A stretch of 64,000 nucleotides of DNA from UBA2561 sp964577275 (GCA_964577275.1 CAZNYR010000003.1:1-64000), one strand, 5' to 3'; counted from the first letter of the stretch, positions 1 to 9,991 are shown. The notes: generated by a model not told the origin, from the letters alone. Program-made: numbers and translations.

Positions 1-672
1 ATCAATAAATTGGTGGCGGCTCGATTGGCGGCGGATGTTTGCGGTACTCCGACTGTTTTGATTGCCCGAACGGATGCCGAAGCTGCCACCTTGATTACCA
101 GCGACATTGACCAGCGCGACCAAAGATTCGTTATGGGAAGCCGTACTTCGGAAGGCTTTTATAACGTAAAAAATGGAATCGAACCGTGCATCGACCGTGC
201 CATTTCGTATGCGCCCTATGCCGATTTGATTTGGATGGAAACTGGCAAGCCTGATTTGGGACAAGCTCGCGAATTTGCCCAAGCGGTTCGGGAAAAATAT
301 CCGAATCAGATGTTAGCCTATAACTGCTCGCCATCCTTCAACTGGGCTGCCCATTTGAGCGTGAAAGAAATGGAAACTTTCCGTGAGCAATTAGCCGAAT
401 TAGGGTTCAAATTCCAATTCATTACGTTAGCTGGTTTCCATGCCCTGAATACGGCAATGTTTGAGCTTTCTTATGCCTACCGTCAGCGAGGCATGGCGGG
501 TTATTCCGAATTACAACAACGTGAATTTGGGTTACAAGACAAAGGATTTAAAGCCGTGAAACATCAAACTTTTGTCGGAACAGGATATTTTGATACAGTT
601 CAGAATACGGTCATGAGCGGGATGTCTTCGACCACTGCCCTTGCAGGTAGCACGGAAGCTGAACAATTTTAG
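1..672 (+). CDS. aceA: Isocitrate lyase, C-terminal part (5' end outside window)
   Basis: Isocitrate lyase cleaves isocitrate to glyoxylate and succinate, the first step of the glyoxylate shunt in the cytosol. The frame is open from base 1 (INKLVAARLAADVCG...), so the gene starts upstream of the window. The family signature NCSPSFNW is visible, as are ARTDAEAA, IWMETGKPD, the VGTGYFD segment and the typical end GSTEAEQF. The KKCGH catalytic loop is in the missing N-terminal half. About 223 residues remain of a family usually near 430 or longer. A strong hairpin with a T tract follows the stop, so this is the end of its transcript. Confidence is high on identity. Confidence 0.95.
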   Translation: MNKLVAARLAADVCGTPTVLIARTDAEAATLITSDIDQRDQRFVMGSRTSEGFYNVKNGIEPCIDRAISYAPYADLIWMETGKPDLGQAREFAQAVREKYPNQMLAYNCSPSFNWAAHLSVKEMETFREQLAELGFKFQFITLAGFHALNTAMFELSYAYRQRGMAGYSELQQREFGLQDKGFKAVKHQTFVGTGYFDTVQNTVMSGMSSTTALAGSTEAEQF

Positions 673-701
673 AGAACATTTATTTTAGATATATGGGGAT
701 G

Positions 702-734
702 AAAAAAGAGGTTGCTTTTGGCAATCTCTTTTTT
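702..734 (+). terminator. Rho-independent terminator of aceA
   Basis: Inverted repeat starting 30 nt after the aceA stop. Arms AAAAAAGAGGTTGC and GCAATCTCTTTTTT (one G-T pair) enclose a short T-rich loop and end in a T run. The A tract also gives a T tract in the other direction, so it may serve the convergent Rpn remnant too. Confidence 0.75.
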
Positions 735-766
735 GTTGATACCAAAAATTTAGGCTAACGATAAAT

Positions 767-1198
767 TTAGTCTTGCTTTCGTAGTTGTTCGATTTGCGCT
801 TCGGATAGCCCCGTACTTTTGATAATTACCTCATTTTCAAAGCCTAAACTGATTAAATTACGGGCAACTTCTGCCAGCCCTTCGGCTCTGGCTTCGATTC
901 TGGCTTCTTCTTTGGCAGTTTCAATCGCACTGACCAAATCTCGATATTCCTTCAAACTACTTTCGTAAGCTAATCGCTCTTTTTTGTCAAACTTAGCTAT
1001 TTCCGCTTGCTCAAAAAGATGCTGAAACATTTTATTTTGTAGCACTATCGGAATTTTATCTAACTTATGTAAGTTTTTTAGAATATACAACCATTTATCA
1101 AAATTTGTTTCCAATTCCTCCGCTGTTTTACGGAACTTAGGTACTTCCAAATACAAAAATGTTAATTTATCATAAAATACTTCGTGCGTTTCTCTATA
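767..1198 (-). pseudogene. Rpn-family (PD-(D/E)XK transposase-like) nuclease, C-terminal remnant
   Basis: The translated frame contains DKLTFLYLEVPKFRKTAEEL and the KWLYILKNL segment, followed by an EARIEARAEGLAE helix. This is the conserved C-terminal half of Rpn/PDDEXK-type recombination-promoting nucleases. The frame opens after a stop at 1199-1201 and has no ATG; the first start-like codon is TTG at 1156. Full-length relatives are about 280-310 residues and carry the nuclease catalytic residues in the N-terminal half, which is absent. The remaining 143 codons or fewer are therefore probably non-functional. The break lies about 10 nt from a REP-like hairpin pair (1211-1309), which suggests a rearrangement there. 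A translated tail piece cannot be excluded. Confidence 0.7.
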
Positions 1199-1210
1199 CT
1201 ACTTACCTGC

Positions 1211-1236
1211 TGTTGGCTGTGTCCTCGCAGCCGACA
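1211..1236. repeat. REP-like hairpin, copy 1 of a pair
   Basis: Imperfect palindrome with arms TGTTGGCTG and CAGCCGACA (one G-T wobble) and an 8-nt loop. It lies right next to the truncated end of the Rpn remnant and resembles the second hairpin at 1286-1309 in its GTTG-C-TGTG core. Confidence 0.6.
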
Positions 1237-1285
1237 AATTACATTACGACAAATCTAAAAAATTATCTTTTAAATTGGTTAGATA

Positions 1286-1309
1286 GTTGCCTGTGGGGAC
1301 ACAGGCAAC
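1286..1309. repeat. REP-like hairpin, copy 2 of a pair
   Basis: Perfect 10-bp inverted repeat, arms GTTGCCTGTG and CACAGGCAAC, with a GGGA loop. It lies 26 nt beyond the mfd stop (minus strand) and could also end mfd transcription, although no T tract follows. It is separated from hairpin 1 by about 50 AT-rich bases. Confidence 0.6.
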
Positions 1310-1334
1310 AGCGATAGGGTTTCCGTCAGTTTGA

Positions 1335-4300
1335 TTACTTCATCACTCCCTCCAGAAGCTCCATGGCTTGTTTCACCGAAGTCATTTGTTCGGCGACAAA
1401 AATAAGCCGTTTTTTGGTGTCTTTGAGCCGTCCTTTGTTTGGGTTTTGCGCCAAAAATTGCAATACTTTCCCAAATCTATCCGACTGAAAATACGCCTCA
1501 TTTCCCTCCGAAGGCAAAAAATAACCTTTTAACGTATCATTTTTGAGCATTAATTTTTCAAAACCAATTTTTTCGGCTTGCCAACGCAACTGTACTGTTT
1601 TCAGAAGCGAATGGACTTGATGCGGTAATTGCCCAAAACGGTCGGTGAGTTTTGCCTCAAATTTTTCTAATTCCTCTCGATTTTTGAGATTATCCGCCTG
1701 CGAATACAGTCGCAATCGTTCCGAAATATTTTTGACGTACCCTTCTGGAATCAAAATTTCGAGGTCAGTTTCGATGCTGCAATCAATTTTGATTTCTTGG
1801 TTTTGTTCAATTTTAATTCCGTTCGTAAACAAATTTTTGAACTCCGAATTTTTCAATTCTTGGACGGCTTCATCCAAAATTTTATGGTAGGTATCAAAGC
1901 CCAAATCATTGATAAATCCGCTCTGCTCTCCGCCCAATAAATTGCCTGCTCCCCGAATATCCAAATCACGCATCGCCACCTTAAAACCATCGCCCAAATC
2001 CGAAAATTCTTCAAGCGCATTGAGCCGTTTTCGGGCATCCGAACTCAAGCCTTCCATCGCAGGAATCAGCAAATAACAAAAGGCTTTTCGGTTTGACCGC
2101 CCGACTCGTCCGCGCATTTGATGCAAGTCCGAGAGTCCGAATAAATGTGCATGATTAATGATAATCGTATTGGCATTCGGGATGTCCAAACCTGCCTCAA
2201 TAATATTGGTCGAAACCAAAACATCATATTCGCCTTCCATAAATTTAAGCATGATATTTTCGAGCCGTTTGNNNNNNNNNNTCCATCTGCCCATGAGCAT
2301 ACGCTATGCGTGCATCAGGGACAAGTCGCAAGATAATATTGGCAATCTGCTCGATGTCTTTGATGCGATTATGCACAAAAAATACCTGTCCCCCACGTTG
2401 CACCTCAAAACTCACGGCATCCCGAATAATTTCTTCGTGAAACTTATGTATTTCGGTCGTAACTGGCTGACGATTAGGCGGTGGCGTAGCAATAACGGAC
2501 AAATCTCGTGCGCCAATCAACGAAAAATGTAGCGTTCTGGGAATCGGCGTAGCAGTCAAAGTTAGCGTATCCACCTTGACACACATTTCTCGTAATCGTT
2601 CCTTTGTCCGAACCCCGAATTTTTGCTCTTCGTCAATAACAACTAATCCCAAATCTTTGAATTGTACATTTTTTCCCGTCAATTTATGTGTTCCGATAAG
2701 GATGTCAATGTCGCCTTTTTTCAATTTTTCAAGCACTTCTTTGGTTTCTTTTGTTGTCCGAAAACGGTTCAAATAATCAACCTTACAAGGCAGTTCTTTG
2801 AGGCGATTTTGGAAGGTCTTAAAATGTTGCATCGCCAAGATGGTTGTTGGCACTAAAACTGCCACTTGTTTGCTATCAGCAACCGCCTTAAATGCCGCCC
2901 GAATTGCCACTTCAGTTTTGCCAAAACCCACATCGCCACACACCAATCTATCCATCGGCGTGAGACTTTCCATATCTTCCTTAACATCTTGAGTAGCAGT
3001 TGCTTGGTCGGGCGTATCTTCATAGATAAAGNNNNNNNNNNTCATGCGAGAATTTGAAGCCCTGAACCTCCTTGCGTTGAGCATAAAAACGAATCAATTT
3101 TTCGGCAATATCCTTGACCTTTTTCTTGACGGCTTTTTTCTTCTTTTCCCACTCCTGCGAACCTAATTTATTGAGGGTGGGTTTAGTGCCATCTTTGCCC
3201 GAATATCTGGCGATTTTATGAAGCGAATGAATCCCGACATACAGCAAGTCATCATCCCGATAAATCAGCCGTATTGATTCTTGTTCTTTCCCATTTATAT
3301 CCAATTTTTCCATCCCCGCAAACCGTCCAATTCCATGGTCAATGTGCGTTACGAAATCACCCACCTGAAGCGTGCGTAACTCTCTCAAAGTCAAGGCTTT
3401 TGTCTTAGAATATTTTTCCTTCACACGATAGCGATGGAAACGCTCAAAAAATTGATGGTCGGTATAACAACAAATTTTTAGGTTTTCGTCATAAAATCCC
3501 GCATGAAGCGAAATATTGAGCGGTTCAAACTGGACATAAGCATCAATTTCCTCAAAAATGGTGGCTAATCGTTCGAGCTGTTTCGGAACTTCGGCAGTTA
3601 AAATATTCGTAAAATGCTGTTCTTGTTTGGTGGCTAATTCTTGGGCAAAAAGATGAAAATCTTTATTAAATGAAGGTTGCGGTTTCACGGAAAATTCATA
3701 TTTTAATACCTCTATTGAATTTTTAGAAAAGAGTTTTCCAAACTCAATCGTAACGAAATGATGTAATAGATTTTCAAAGTTCTTGGCGGTTTCAAAAAGG
3801 TCTTCAGGCGACTTGACGATTTGCGTTTTGCTCTGCCCAATCAAGTCATCAAAATTTTCGGTTGCTTTCTCAAAATATTTATCTATAATATTGATTGTCT
3901 GTACTTTATCCTTGAACCAAATTTTCGTGTATTTCGGCAAAAATTGTAAAAAAGATTCTCGTACTTCTTGCAAAAGTTTGGTCTGCACATTCGGGATAAT
4001 CGAAATTTTTTCCTTCCTTTCAATCGAAAGCTGATTCGTAGGGTCAAAGGTTCGGATGCTTTCTATCTCATCTCCGAAAAGTTCAATTCTGTACGGCAAA
4101 TCATTGGCATACGAATACACATCAATAATTCCGCCACGTACCGCAAATTGCCCCGCTTCATACACAAAATCGGTGCGCTCAAAATCATATTCGGTCAGAA
4201 ATTCGCAAATAAAATCAATGCCATATTCTTCGCCCACTTTTACGCCAAACGTATTTTCCATCAAAGAACGTTTGTTGATGACTTTTTCGGTCAGCGCATC

Positions 4301-4756
4301 AGGATACGTTACAATCAGCTCGCCTCGGCTGTCATTTCGGGACTCTTGATTGACCCGATTCAGGACTTCGGCACGCTGTAAAATGTTGGCATTTTCCGTG
4401 CGTTCAAATTGATACGGACGCTTGTATGAAGTCGGAAAAAAAAAGATTTCTCGGTCAGGCAAAAGGCTCTGCAAATCGTTATGAAAATAGGCGGCTTCCT
4501 CACGGTCATTCAGTACAAAAACATGGTGATTATTGTGCAAATCCCAAACTGCCGAAGCCAAAATTGCATCCGAACTCCCAACCAAACCGCACACTTGAAT
4601 TTGTTGCGGTTTTTTAGAATTTATTTCCTGTGCTACCGTCCGAATCAAGGAGTCTTCGGTATATAATTTTAAAAAATCTCGTGCGTCCAAAATTAATTTA
4701 TGTTTGAAAATTTCTCGAAAAAATACAATTTCAATTTCTCGATTTTGAAAAGCCAA
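1335..4756 (-). CDS. mfd: Transcription-repair coupling factor Mfd (two assembly gaps inside)
   Basis: Mfd removes RNA polymerase stalled at DNA lesions and recruits UvrA for repair. In order from the N-terminus: a UvrB-homology region (SYKRPYQFERTEN), the RNAP-interaction domain (GDFVTHIDHGIGRF), a Walker A motif (GDVGFGKTEVAIRAAFK), a DEEQ box (VIDEEQKFGVRTKERLR), helicase motif VI (QMRGRVGRS) and the TRCF C-terminal domain. Ten-N gaps at 3032-3041 and 2272-2281 shift the frame. Family alignment from memory suggests about 33 nt and about 3 nt are really missing, which would restore one reading frame of about 1130-1140 residues. No ATG is available near the N-terminus: the frame begins at TTG 4756, but TTG 4690 (just before DARDFLKLY) fits the family start better. 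Confidence 0.93.
2272..2281. other. Assembly gap (10 N) inside mfd
   Basis: On the minus strand the sequence reads GQM then GA, ten N, then C followed by KRLENIM. The family usually has only one further residue between GQM-D/E and K-R-L-E, so about 3 nt are missing and the N run is a fixed-size placeholder. Confidence 0.85.
3032..3041. other. Assembly gap (10 N) inside mfd
   Basis: The minus-strand protein reads GFKFSH before the gap and FIYEDTPDQ after it. The family has a segment like DTYLQ-ELE-S between these, so about 33 nt are missing. Confidence 0.85.
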
Positions 4757-4757
4757 A

Positions 4758-4786
4758 ACCTGCCAAATTTTTAAAACTTAGCAGGT
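4758..4786. repeat. REP-like palindrome upstream of mfd
   Basis: Inverted repeat with outer arms ACCTGC/GCAGGT and largely complementary inner bases (two mismatches) around a central T. It sits in the divergent gap between mfd (-) and the SurA-like gene (+), immediately upstream of the most distal possible mfd start. Confidence 0.5.
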
Positions 4787-4839
4787 CTATAAGGGTCAAA
4801 ATTAGAAAAATAAAAACGAACCATTTACCGAAACCTTCC

Positions 4840-4847
4840 TAAATTTG
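4840..4847 (+). promoter_or_regulatory. Putative -7 promoter box for the SurA-like gene
   Basis: TAAATTTG matches the Bacteroidota -7 consensus TAnnTTTG and lies 30 nt before the ATG at 4878. I see no TTTG at the usual -33 spacing. It supports a start at 4878 rather than further upstream at 4845. Confidence 0.35.
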
Positions 4848-4877
4848 TGCGAAATTTTAGATAGAAACCAAACTTGT

Positions 4878-5732
4878 ATGATCATGCGATTATTGTGGCT
4901 ATTTTTTTGGGTAATTTTGTTGAACGGATGCCAGATTACTTCCAGTAAGGATAAGGAAGATTTGCCTGTGGCTCGTGTGCATGATAAATATTTATATCAA
5001 TCTGATTTACAGGGCATTGTATCGAGTGCTGGGCTGGCAGGCGATAGTGCCGATATTGCCGAAGGATACGTCAATAAATGGATAAAACGCCAATTATTAT
5101 TCCAAAAAGCCGAGGACGAAGTACGAGTTGGACTGAATGATATTGAAAATCGGGTCGAGGAATATAAGTATCAATTAATTTTGTATGCCTTTCAAAAACA
5201 ATATATTCAGGATAATTTGGATACGATTGTGCGACAGGATGAAATCCAAAATTATTACGAGCAACATATCGAAAGTTTTAATCTCAAACAAAATATTGTG
5301 CGCGGAAAATTTGTAAAAATTCTTTTTAAAGACCCCAAGAAAGATGAAGTCATCGCTTGGATGCAGTCCAAAAAAGACGAAGATGTCCAAAAATTGAAAG
5401 CGCATTGCATCATGCAGGCTGACCAATATGTTTTGGACACTCAAAAATGGATTGATGCTGACCAAATTAGCCGAAATACTCCCTTTGCTGATTTTGCGAG
5501 CGAAACAAATATTCGGTCTAAACGCCTGATAATCAGACAAGATGCCAGCTATATTTATATGCTCCGAGTTGATGAATACAAACTCAAAGGTGAAGTTTCG
5601 CCTGTTAATTATACAAAAGAAATGATTGTCGATATTATCATTAGTAAACGCAAAGTCGAACTCAAGGAAATGCTCCAACAACAAATTTTTTCTGAAGCCA
5701 ATCGAAAACAAGATTATGAAATTTATCGCTAA
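4878..5732 (+). CDS. SurA-like periplasmic folding lipoprotein
   Basis: A lipoprotein signal is clear: MIMRLL, a hydrophobic stretch and the lipobox LLNGC. The mature part reads PVARVHDKYLYQSDLQGIV, a typical SurA/PpiC N-terminal module opening, followed by long amphipathic helices. I see no parvulin (PPIC) domain signature, so it is a SurA-N-type chaperone-like protein, probably acting on outer-membrane or secreted proteins in the periplasm. Start: the frame opens at 4845, but ATG 4878 (or 4884) sits directly before the signal peptide. Its 3' end overlaps the next gene by 17 nt, which implies co-transcription and possibly translational coupling with that secreted FG-GAP protein. Confidence 0.75.
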   Translation: MIMRLLWLFFWVILLNGCQITSSKDKEDLPVARVHDKYLYQSDLQGIVSSAGLAGDSADIAEGYVNKWIKRQLLFQKAEDEVRVGLNDIENRVEEYKYQLILYAFQKQYIQDNLDTIVRQDEIQNYYEQHIESFNLKQNIVRGKFVKILFKDPKKDEVIAWMQSKKDEDVQKLKAHCIMQADQYVLDTQKWIDADQISRNTPFADFASETNIRSKRLIIRQDASYIYMLRVDEYKLKGEVSPVNYTKEMIVDIIISKRKVELKEMLQQQIFSEANRKQDYEIYR

Positions 5733-7902
5733 CCTATTTATTGTACTTTTCTTAGGTATGATTTCCGTCAAATCCCAAAGTCATAGCTTTTTCTTTGGGC
5801 AAAAACCAAGCGTATTTTTGGGTGATAAGATGCTCAAAAATGCGTGGGCGGGAGGCTTAAATTCTCCCCAGATTTCAACGATGGATGTCAATTTTGATGC
5901 TCTCCCCGATTTAGTCGTTTTTGACCGTACTTCTTATAAAATTACTATTTTTGTTCAACAAAATAATCAATGGAATCACGCTCCAGAATATGAATTTTTA
6001 TTCCCAAAATTAGAACATTTTTTATTGCTTCGGGACTATAATAACGATGGCAAAAAAGATATTTTTACGGTTACTTCCTTTGGCATTTCAGTTTATAAAA
6101 ACGTAAGTGAAAACCATAAATTGGCGTGGAAATTAATCGCAAATCCCTTAAAATCAATTAGTTTATCAGAATTAAATTTAAATCTCAAAATAGATGTTAC
6201 TGATATTCCTGCGATTGTAGATATCGACCAAGACGGCGATTTAGATATTTTGAACTTTATCCCATTCACGGGCGAAAGTGTGGAGTTTCATCAGAACTTT
6301 GGTATCGAAAAATACGGCACTTCAGATAGTTTGGTCTTTGAAAAAGTACAATCCAGATTTGGTCATTTTTCGGAATGTTCGGACTGCAATCAATTCATTT
6401 TTGGAAATGAAATTTGTGGAAATGGACGAGTCGAACACGCAGGCTCAAGTTTGTTACTCTTGGATACGAATGGCGATGAAAATTTGGATTTTTTGATAGG
6501 TGATGTAAGTTGTACTAATTTGATACACTTAGTTACTTCAGGGAATACGCTTGAAGATACCATCACGAGTTTTGCTACGAATTTTCCGCCTAAAAAACCC
6601 GCGAATTTAACAATTTTCCCCGCCAGTTTTTATGAAGATGTAACTTTTGATGACGTACCCGATTTGTTAGTTGCCCCCAATTTGTATGCAAATGAAGATA
6701 ATGCCGTTAATTTCAAACAATCATTATGGCTTTATCAAAATAATACAATTTTAGGAACGTCAAATTTTGACTTCGTACAAGATAATTTTTTGCAAGATGA
6801 TATGCTCGATGTTGGCGAATCAGCACAACCTGTTTTTGTGGATGAGGATGGCGATGGCGATTTGGATATGTTGCTTTGTCATGCGGGCGAATTGAATCAA
6901 AGTGGGACATTTTCGAGCCATATTTATTTGTTTGAAAATATCAATACGCCTGAAAATCCGACTTTTAGCCTCAAAGAAAAAGACTACTTGAATTTTTCGG
7001 CACAAAATTTACAATTCCTAAAAATAGCTTTTGCAGACCTCAATCAGGATAAAAAATTAGATTTCATTTATGCAGGATTTGATGCGGAAAATCGTCAAAT
7101 GAAATTCAATTTTGTATTCAATGAAGGCGAAAAAAAGTTACTTTATAATCTTGAAAAAGTACAAAATCTAAATGTGAAAATTGACGCAGGAGAAACACCA
7201 CTTTTTTGGGATGTGGATGCGGATGATGACCCTGATTTGTTGATAGGAAAATACGAAGGTAACCTCGAATACTTTGAAAATCAAGGAGATATGAACTTTC
7301 AAAGGCAAACCCAAACCGCAGGTGGAATTGATGAAAATTTTTATCAACAAAACTTGAGTCCTATTTTGGTAGATTTGCAACAAGACCGCACGCCCGAATT
7401 AATCACGCTCGACCGCAGTGGAATTTTGCGGATTTATCCTGATTTTACGACACAAATTTTTGATAAAATTGAGCCTCAAAACAACTTGGTTTTCAGTAAG
7501 TTAGCTGCCAAAAATAATGAATTTTATTTCGGAAAAAATGCGTCTTTAGGACATTATGGAACTCGAAATTTAGCCGTAGGAATGGGTGGTGGCGGTGTTC
7601 TATTTTTAGACGTAAAGCAAGGCGATGAAATCCCAACCTTGATGACCGAAAATCAGCTTGATTTGGGGTGGAAAATGTATCCGAATCCTGCTCAAAACGA
7701 ATTGTTAGTAGAATCATTTTTTACACAGGGAAAAATTGTACTTTTCGATGTTTTTGGCAAAGAAATTTTATCAAAAAATATTTGGCAAAGACACACAAAA
7801 ATTGATGTATCAAAAGTCAAAAACGGAATTTATTTCGTCAAATTTATTGCGAAAAATTATCCAATTCATACGAAAAAATTGCTTATTTTTCATCAGAATT
7901 AA
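5716..7902 (+). CDS. FG-GAP/VCBS repeat protein with T9SS C-terminal sorting domain
   Basis: Secreted protein of 728 residues. ATG 5716 starts a signal peptide (MKFIANLFIVLFLGM...); the longer open frame from 5626 only overlaps the previous gene. Several Ca-binding FG-GAP/VCBS-type motifs are visible, for example DYNNDGKKDIF, DIDQDGDLDIL, DEDGDGDLDMLL and DVDADDDPDLLIG, so a seven-bladed beta-propeller-like fold is expected. The C-terminus is a type A T9SS sorting domain (YPNPAQNELLV ... NGIYFVKF ... TKKLLI), which directs export across the outer membrane and surface anchoring or release. The substrate or ligand is unknown. It overlaps the SurA-like gene upstream and ends 14 nt before the mutarotase-like gene. 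Confidence 0.85.
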   Translation: MKFIANLFIVLFLGMISVKSQSHSFFFGQKPSVFLGDKMLKNAWAGGLNSPQISTMDVNFDALPDLVVFDRTSYKITIFVQQNNQWNHAPEYEFLFPKLEHFLLLRDYNNDGKKDIFTVTSFGISVYKNVSENHKLAWKLIANPLKSISLSELNLNLKIDVTDIPAIVDIDQDGDLDILNFIPFTGESVEFHQNFGIEKYGTSDSLVFEKVQSRFGHFSECSDCNQFIFGNEICGNGRVEHAGSSLLLLDTNGDENLDFLIGDVSCTNLIHLVTSGNTLEDTITSFATNFPPKKPANLTIFPASFYEDVTFDDVPDLLVAPNLYANEDNAVNFKQSLWLYQNNTILGTSNFDFVQDNFLQDDMLDVGESAQPVFVDEDGDGDLDMLLCHAGELNQSGTFSSHIYLFENINTPENPTFSLKEKDYLNFSAQNLQFLKIAFADLNQDKKLDFIYAGFDAENRQMKFNFVFNEGEKKLLYNLEKVQNLNVKIDAGETPLFWDVDADDDPDLLIGKYEGNLEYFENQGDMNFQRQTQTAGGIDENFYQQNLSPILVDLQQDRTPELITLDRSGILRIYPDFTTQIFDKIEPQNNLVFSKLAAKNNEFYFGKNASLGHYGTRNLAVGMGGGGVLFLDVKQGDEIPTLMTENQLDLGWKMYPNPAQNELLVESFFTQGKIVLFDVFGKEILSKNIWQRHTKIDVSKVKNGIYFVKFIAKNYPIHTKKLLIFHQN

Positions 7903-7916
7903 TCACCGAAAAAATC

Positions 7917-8789
7917 ATGAATTATTACCTCGAAAACACCAATTTTAGAGCCGAAATCAAGTCCAAAGGCGCAGAACTCTGTTCGTTCAAAAACACCAAA
8001 ACAAACACAGAATACATTTGGCAAGGCGACCCAAAATTTTGGAATCGTCATGCGCCTGTTTTGTTTCCGATTGTGGGCAAATTGAAAAATAACCAATACC
8101 ATTTTGAAGGAAAAACTTACCAAATGAGTCAGCATGGTTTTGCGCGTGATAAAGAATTTGTACTTTTATCGCAATCAGCCGATGAACTAATTTTTGAACT
8201 TCGGGAAGATGCGGAAACCTTAGAAAAATATCCTTTTGAATTTATTTTACAAATTTCTTATCAACTGAAAACCAATATTTTAACGACAAAATATTCGGTT
8301 CAAAACCCCTCAACATCAAATCTTTATTTTTCGATTGGTGGTCATCCTGCGTATCGTTGTCCATTAAAAAATGGAGAAAAACGCTCGGATTATTTCTTAG
8401 AATTTGAGGCTTCGGAAAATGCTAAACGATTTCCTTTGGAAGCAGAAGGCGTTTCATTGGATTCGATTCCAGTTTTTGAAAAAAACGGAATTTTACCGAT
8501 TACGGATTCGCTTTTTGAGGCGGATGCACTGGTTTTTAAAGACTTAAAGTCGGAGGTCATTCGGATAAAAAATCAAGCCCAAAGAATGGTCTTAGAATTT
8601 CGATTTCAAGGCTTTCCTTTTTTCGGAATTTGGTCGAAAAATCAGCAATCTCCGTTCGTGTGTTTGGAGCCGTGGTGCGGTGTGGCGGATTGCGTCAATC
8701 ACGAAGGGGATTTGACAAAAAAAGAGGGCATTATTTCACTAAAAACAGGCGAAATTTTTGAACGAAGTTATGAAGTGGAAGTATTTTAA
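7917..8789 (+). CDS. Aldose 1-epimerase (LacX/YeaD-like mutarotase) family protein
   Basis: The 290-residue protein belongs to the galactose-mutarotase fold family, which interconverts alpha and beta anomers of sugars or sugar phosphates in the cytosol. Visible family motifs: FPIVGKLKNN, the HGFARD motif (catalytic His and Arg), SIGGHPAYRCP (second conserved His) and CLEPWCGVAD. Length is normal for the LacX-like branch. ATG 7917 lies 14 nt after the T9SS gene stop, so it is probably in the same transcript, although a functional link is not evident. The exact sugar substrate cannot be read from sequence. Confidence 0.88.
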   Translation: MNYYLENTNFRAEIKSKGAELCSFKNTKTNTEYIWQGDPKFWNRHAPVLFPIVGKLKNNQYHFEGKTYQMSQHGFARDKEFVLLSQSADELIFELREDAETLEKYPFEFILQISYQLKTNILTTKYSVQNPSTSNLYFSIGGHPAYRCPLKNGEKRSDYFLEFEASENAKRFPLEAEGVSLDSIPVFEKNGILPITDSLFEADALVFKDLKSEVIRIKNQAQRMVLEFRFQGFPFFGIWSKNQQSPFVCLEPWCGVADCVNHEGDLTKKEGIISLKTGEIFERSYEVEVF

Positions 8790-8808
8790 AAATTGTATTT
8801 TTCTAAGA
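8788..8808. repeat. 21-bp direct repeat, copy 1
   Basis: Identical 21-mer (AAAAATTGTATTTTTC followed by TAAGA) to 9992-10012. This copy overlaps the end of the mutarotase-like gene and the stop codon of the glycosyltransferase on the minus strand. Confidence 0.7.
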
Positions 8809-9876
8809 TACATCAAATAATTTCAAGAAATTAGCTACATTAGCCGTTACAGAATATTGAGTTTCGACTTTTTGGCGTGCCTGCCGTCCAATTTTAATTC
8901 TTAGCTCCTGATTATCAATAAGTTGTACTATATTTTTTTCCCAATCTTGGGGGGTTTGGCATAAAAAACCTGTTTTTCCGTTTTCGATAATTTGAGTATT
9001 TACCCCAACGGGCGATGCGAGCGGTGGAATATTTAATGCCATATACTGTAAGGCTTTAAAACCACATTTACCCTGTGCCCATATATCATCGGTCAAAGGC
9101 ATGATTCCGATGTCAAATGAAGCTAAATCCTGAATTTCATGGTCTTTAGTCCATCGAATAAACTGAATATAATCTCTCTGAAAATCAGGGAGTTGGTTAC
9201 TAATAATCCGAAATTCAATCGGTTTTTGACGCACAATTTTGTCCAAAACAGGTAGTACATCAGGTAAATATTTCATGGTTGAATGCGTTCCCGTCCAGCC
9301 GATAATTATTTTATCCTGTGTTTTGACTTTTGGCACCACGCAATGATGTTTCACGGTATCAATCGTAGTGGGGTTTAAGACCACATTTTGACTAAATTGT
9401 TGGGCATATTGGGCTAAAAAAAGGTTTCCTGCACTGATTTTGTGGGCTTTTTTACAGATGTAGGCTGTTTTTTGATGCCATTTTAGCCAAGCCACGATTT
9501 TATTTTGTTGCGAAGTATTGGGCAACCAAATGGCATCATCAAAGTCAAAGATGATTTTTTTTCTAAAAATTTGAGTGATTAAAAATTCGATTATCGGAAA
9601 TCCAATCGGCGTGGCTTCTCGATGAAGAAAAACGATGTCGTATTGATGGAGGCGAAATAAGACCCAGAATCGCCTTAAAAAGCCTTGCAAAATTCCGATA
9701 ATTTTATGAAAAAAATAGCCTTTTTGATACAAAATCTGCCACGTTTTTTCAGTTATAAATGACTGAATATCAAAAGAATAACCTCTTTTTTTTAGGCTAT
9801 CAAAATACTGCTCGAACCGAAAGCGTTGCGAAGGCGCACGACCGATAGGATACGGGACAAGAAATAATATTTTCAT
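8803..9876 (-). CDS. Glycosyltransferase (GT4/GT-B type)
   Basis: The 357-residue cytosolic or peripheral-membrane enzyme has a GT-B layout. The N-terminal half starts MKILFLVPYPIGRAPSQRFR and contains FDFDDAIWLPN. The C-terminal half has IGWTGTHSTMKYL (nucleotide-sugar phosphate contact region) and the GFKALQYMALNIPPLASPVG segment that corresponds to the GT4 acidic motif. In that segment the usual Glu before YMA is Gln, so catalytic competence is worth noting. A single gene with no other polysaccharide genes nearby; acceptor and donor are unknown. It is framed by two copies of a 21-bp repeat. Confidence 0.85.
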   Translation of the reverse strand: MKILFLVPYPIGRAPSQRFRFEQYFDSLKKRGYSFDIQSFITEKTWQILYQKGYFFHKIIGILQGFLRRFWVLFRLHQYDIVFLHREATPIGFPIIEFLITQIFRKKIIFDFDDAIWLPNTSQQNKIVAWLKWHQKTAYICKKAHKISAGNLFLAQYAQQFSQNVVLNPTTIDTVKHHCVVPKVKTQDKIIIGWTGTHSTMKYLPDVLPVLDKIVRQKPIEFRIISNQLPDFQRDYIQFIRWTKDHEIQDLASFDIGIMPLTDDIWAQGKCGFKALQYMALNIPPLASPVGVNTQIIENGKTGFLCQTPQDWEKNIVQLIDNQELRIKIGRQARQKVETQYSVTANVANFLKLFDVS

Positions 9877-9934
9877 CGAATATTGGGTTTATACACCGAT
9901 TCCGAAGGCAAAGATACGGCGTAATTTGGGAGGA

Positions 9935-9967
9935 AAAAAGAATCCGATACCCTTCTGGTTTCGGATT
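9935..9967 (-). terminator. Terminator of the beta-barrel protein gene
   Basis: Arms AATCCGA (9941-9947) and TCGGATT (9961-9967). Read on the minus strand the hairpin is followed by a CTTTTTTCC run. It lies 64 nt after the stop of the gene at 10031-10669. Confidence 0.55.
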
Positions 9968-9991
9968 TTTGAAAAGCCTATGTGGAGATAC

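Noticed and set aside
1335..4756. mfd as a broken pseudogene
   Set aside because: All frame breaks coincide with N runs and the domains on both sides are intact and in order.
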